Source: Dyadobacter endophyticus
GTDB lineage: Bacteria; Bacteroidota; Bacteroidia; Cytophagales; Spirosomataceae
Assembly: GCF_014641595.1 (NCBI RefSeq)
Contig: NZ_BMIA01000001.1
Location: 2,170,426 to 2,234,425 of the forward strand
DNA length: 64,000 nt
Direction: 5' to 3'
Part shown: piece by piece, positions 62,107 to 64,000 of the stretch
How positions within the stretch are numbered: position 1 is the stretch's first letter
Layout of the letters: the number at the start of each line of letters is the position of its first letter
Notes under the pieces: generated by a model
The model's database searches: none
Told to the model about the DNA's origin: nothing
Seen by the model: only the letters and a program-made list of their open reading frames with translations
Program-made: the position numbers and the translations under genes

Positions 62107-62176
62107 CATCCGCTGGTAACGGATGTATCTAACTGGGGATGAACTCAGGGTTGGTGATGGTGCAACATCATCAACC
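62107..62176. promoter_or_regulatory. Two stem-loops in the fecR-susC gap
   Basis: CATCCG/CGGATG (62107-62125, loop 7 nt) and GGTTGGTGATG/CATCATCAACC (62149-62176, 11 bp with one mismatch, loop 6 nt). They lie 49-118 bp before the SusC start, between two genes on the minus strand. The second would also be a terminator in plus-strand direction (a T-run follows), but no plus-strand gene is there. Confidence 0.4.
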
Positions 62177-62269
62177 TTTTCTTTTTTAGGGAGTTTGTTT
62201 AAATCATAGAAGCAATCACGTTTTAGGGTTGTTAGTTAGGTTTGTTTGCATTGGTTAATGCTTTAAAAA

Positions 62270-63370
62270 TCAATTACATCCGCGGCCGGTCACGACCATC
62301 TTTCCGTCCACTACTTCAAAACTCGCCTCGATGCCCTTGCAAATGAGTTCCATTTTCTCATAGAGGCTTTCGGTCGTGAACGAGGCCGTCAGAAGGCATT
62401 GGCCGAACAAACGGTCGTCATATACGATGTCGATCCCGTAGGTCTCCTCGATATTGCCGAGCAGCGCCGACACCGGCATATCCTGGAACTTCAGCAGCGG
62501 TGCTGGTAACACCGCCGAGGCAAGGATTTCCGGTGAGTCCACAAGCTCTTTGCGGATCTGCACCTGCTCACGTGAAAAAAGTACTTTCTGGTTGGGCGTG
62601 ATGATCGTCCCTGCCAGTTCGGGGCTGGCTATCCCCTCGCATACTTCCGTATCGGTGCGCGGAAAAACGGAAACTTTGCCGGTTTTAACGCTCACTTCCA
62701 CCTGGCGCGCATCTTCGAATGCCTTCACTATAAAACTCGTACCCAATACTTTGGTAACCAGCTCGTTGGAATATACTATAAATGGGCGCCGACGATTTTT
62801 GGTTACTGTAAAAAACGCCTCGCCCGACAGGTACACTTCCCGCAATGCATTCCGGACGAAGTCTTTACGATAACTCACGCTGCTTTTCGGCTGCAACAGA
62901 ATCGTACTGCTATCGGGCAATGTGAGCAGGATCGGCGCGGTGGTCGTGTTGGTTTGCTCCATCAGGGGCGCGTCCACCGCCGACAACAATTCCTCATAAC
63001 TTACGTGGTTGTCGTGCCGGTTGGGCTCTCGGAGCCAGCCTATGGCCAGCAAAACCACGGCAGCAGCCGACAACGACGCACCCAGCCGCAACCATAGTCC
63101 ACGCATCGGCCAGCGACTTGTAGCCTCCTTCCGACTGTGGATCTCGTCGAGCATGGCTGTCACCTGCCCCTCAGTCGGGAAATCTTCTTCCATTTCGGAC
63201 CGGATTCCCAGCAGGACCCATTTCGCGCTGGCAACGGCCTCCGCTTTTTCGGGGTGTGTAAGTAAAAAATTATTCCAAAACTCGCAGGACTCCTGAGACG
63301 GGGTTAATACCCAGGACTTGAAATATTGATCTTCCAGGAAATCAGTTACTTCGTAATGATAGTAACCCAT
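62270..63370 (-). CDS. FecR-family anti-sigma factor
   Basis: A 366-residue inner-membrane regulator (ATG 63370, MGYYHYEVTDFLED). The short N-terminal cytoplasmic part (~1-75) has the DUF4880-like region that holds the sigma factor (SWVLTPSQESCEFWNNFL). One membrane segment (ASLSAAAVVLLAIGWL, ~90-110) follows, then the FecR periplasmic domain (~160-260: ILLTLPDSSTILLQPKSSVSYRKDF, REVYLSGEAFFTVTK). The final DUF4974 region (LKFQDMPVSALLGNIEETYGIDIVYDDRL) is typical of Bacteroidetes members. It lies after the sigma gene and before the STN-containing SusC, the standard surface-signalling order. Confidence 0.95.
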   Translation of the reverse strand: MGYYHYEVTDFLEDQYFKSWVLTPSQESCEFWNNFLLTHPEKAEAVASAKWVLLGIRSEMEEDFPTEGQVTAMLDEIHSRKEATSRWPMRGLWLRLGASLSAAAVVLLAIGWLREPNRHDNHVSYEELLSAVDAPLMEQTNTTTAPILLTLPDSSTILLQPKSSVSYRKDFVRNALREVYLSGEAFFTVTKNRRRPFIVYSNELVTKVLGTSFIVKAFEDARQVEVSVKTGKVSVFPRTDTEVCEGIASPELAGTIITPNQKVLFSREQVQIRKELVDSPEILASAVLPAPLLKFQDMPVSALLGNIEETYGIDIVYDDRLFGQCLLTASFTTESLYEKMELICKGIEASFEVVDGKMVVTGRGCN

Positions 63371-63456
63371 CAGTATGAATATTTGATGAAAAAATTTAAC
63401 ACGGTGCTCAATAAGAAAGAGCACGTGCAATGACGGTTTAACTCACTTTTCGTGAA

Positions 63457-64000
63457 TTATTTTAGAAGAAATAGAAATAATCCGGAGATAACGACCGAGA
63501 TAGTGAGCTGGCGGAGCTTAGAAACAGCCCTTTGCACGAGGTTTCGTACCGATTGCTCATTGATCGTAAGTAGTTGGGAAATCTGGGAATAGCTGAAATC
63601 CTGGTAAAATCGCAGCATCATTACCTCATATTGCCGCCCTGGCAGGCTTTTCAGCCACGCATCGAGCTCGTCTTTCTGTTTTTGGGTCTGCTCCGATTCA
63701 ATGATTTCGGTTTCTTTCGGGAGCGTTATGGGATGAAGGTCTTCGTCGATAAGATCCCAGCGCTCGTTGAAACGGCCGTTGCAAGCACGGTGAATGCGGC
63801 GCCGAAGCGAGCGGAAAAGGTAAAAGCGGGGAGATTCTGCATCGGCCAGGCGTTCGCGGCTCTGCCAGAGGTCAATAAACAAGTCCTGGACCAGGTCCTC
63901 AACCACCGCGTCGTCTGTAATCAGCTTTTTCCCGTAGCTGTAAAGTACCCTTACATACCGCTGATACAGCGAGGTAAATGCCTCCTCGTCGCCTTGCCGG
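63457..64000 (-). CDS. ECF RNA polymerase sigma factor (5' end outside window)
   Basis: At least 181 residues, open to the window edge, so the start lies beyond 64000. Region 2 is clear (EEAFTSLYQRYVRVLYSYG, DAVVEDLVQDLFIDLWQSRERL) and region 4 near the C-terminus has LPGRQYEVMMLRFYQDFSYSQISQLL followed by NEQSVRNLVQRAVSKLR, the helix-turn-helix for the -35 element. A hydrophobic C-terminal tail (VVISGLFLFLL) is common in Bacteroidetes ECF factors. Together with FecR downstream it should switch on the SusC/SusD genes when ligand is bound. An internal GTG at 63906 is not the true start. Confidence 0.93.
   Translation of the reverse strand, partial: RQGDEEAFTSLYQRYVRVLYSYGKKLITDDAVVEDLVQDLFIDLWQSRERLADAESPRFYLFRSLRRRIHRACNGRFNERWDLIDEDLHPITLPKETEIIESEQTQKQKDELDAWLKSLPGRQYEVMMLRFYQDFSYSQISQLLTINEQSVRNLVQRAVSKLRQLTISVVISGLFLFLLK

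Noticed and set aside
63457..63906. Short sigma-factor gene starting at an internal GTG
   Set aside because: Upstream codons continue in frame with clear sigma region 2 sequence to the window edge, so the true start lies outside.

Overview
The window looks like chromosomal DNA from a member of the Bacteroidota, most likely Cytophagales close to Dyadobacter or another Spirosomaceae genus. The evidence is three SusC-type receptors (two with SusD), several other TonB-dependent or outer-membrane barrel proteins, a type IX secretion C-terminal tail, an ECF sigma/FecR pair, and intergenic promoters of the Bacteroidetes form (TTG or TTTG, about 20 nt, TAnnTTTG). Shine-Dalgarno sequences are mostly absent, and starts were chosen from signal peptides and gene overlaps. 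The genus is an inference. I see no rRNA, tRNA, CRISPR array, insertion sequence or integrase; this is a nutrient-uptake and regulation region rather than a mobile island.

Layout. 1-3193 (minus): a SusC receptor lacking only its last residues, divergent from a TetR regulator with a 20-bp palindrome between them. 4585-6915: a secreted S9 dipeptidyl peptidase. 7100-15254: an apparent operon of a lipoprotein joining ThuA, a PVC-type dehydrogenase-like propeller and an azurin-like copper domain, followed by SusC and SusD. 15359-17431: an aminopeptidase P, then a two-gene cassette of unknown function. 17428-20762 (minus): M61 and DUF885 metallohydrolases coupled by an ATGA overlap. 20880-28282: small regulators and enzymes, including HxlR, a truncated AraC, a LytS/LytTR two-component system, and an AraC/cupin divergent pair with a clear direct-repeat operator. 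28438-31423: a PadR/ABC permease pair. 31638-35200: a membrane-bound AraC regulator and a barrel protein. 35309-38231: a YCII protein and a Tat-exported phospholipase C.

38455-39414 is a Panacea-domain gene followed by an unrecognised 134-residue gene, the arrangement of a toxin-antitoxin operon, with a promoter flanked by a direct repeat. 39494-43130 encodes a TonB receptor and a DUF4374 lipoprotein, resembling XusA/XusB xenosiderophore uptake but without a XusC gene alongside. 43294-49554 holds an S41 peptidase, another barrel protein, an AraC regulator and YceI. 50078-54241 is a 1,387-residue cell-surface protein with three internal copies of a ~241-residue unit and a T9SS tail. 54323-54892 is a RibD/DHFR-like reductase.

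55039-64000 (all minus) is a sigma / FecR / STN-SusC / SusD / FG-GAP set. Ligand binding by the STN-containing receptor would signal through FecR to the sigma factor. A terminator separates the last gene, a c-type-heme FG-GAP lipoprotein, from susD.

The best candidates for something undescribed are the Panacea-linked gene pair (38455-39414), the overlapping cassette at 16815-17431, the ThuA/propeller/cupredoxin fusion, and the triplicated T9SS protein. All functional statements rest on motifs read by eye; no database search was run.
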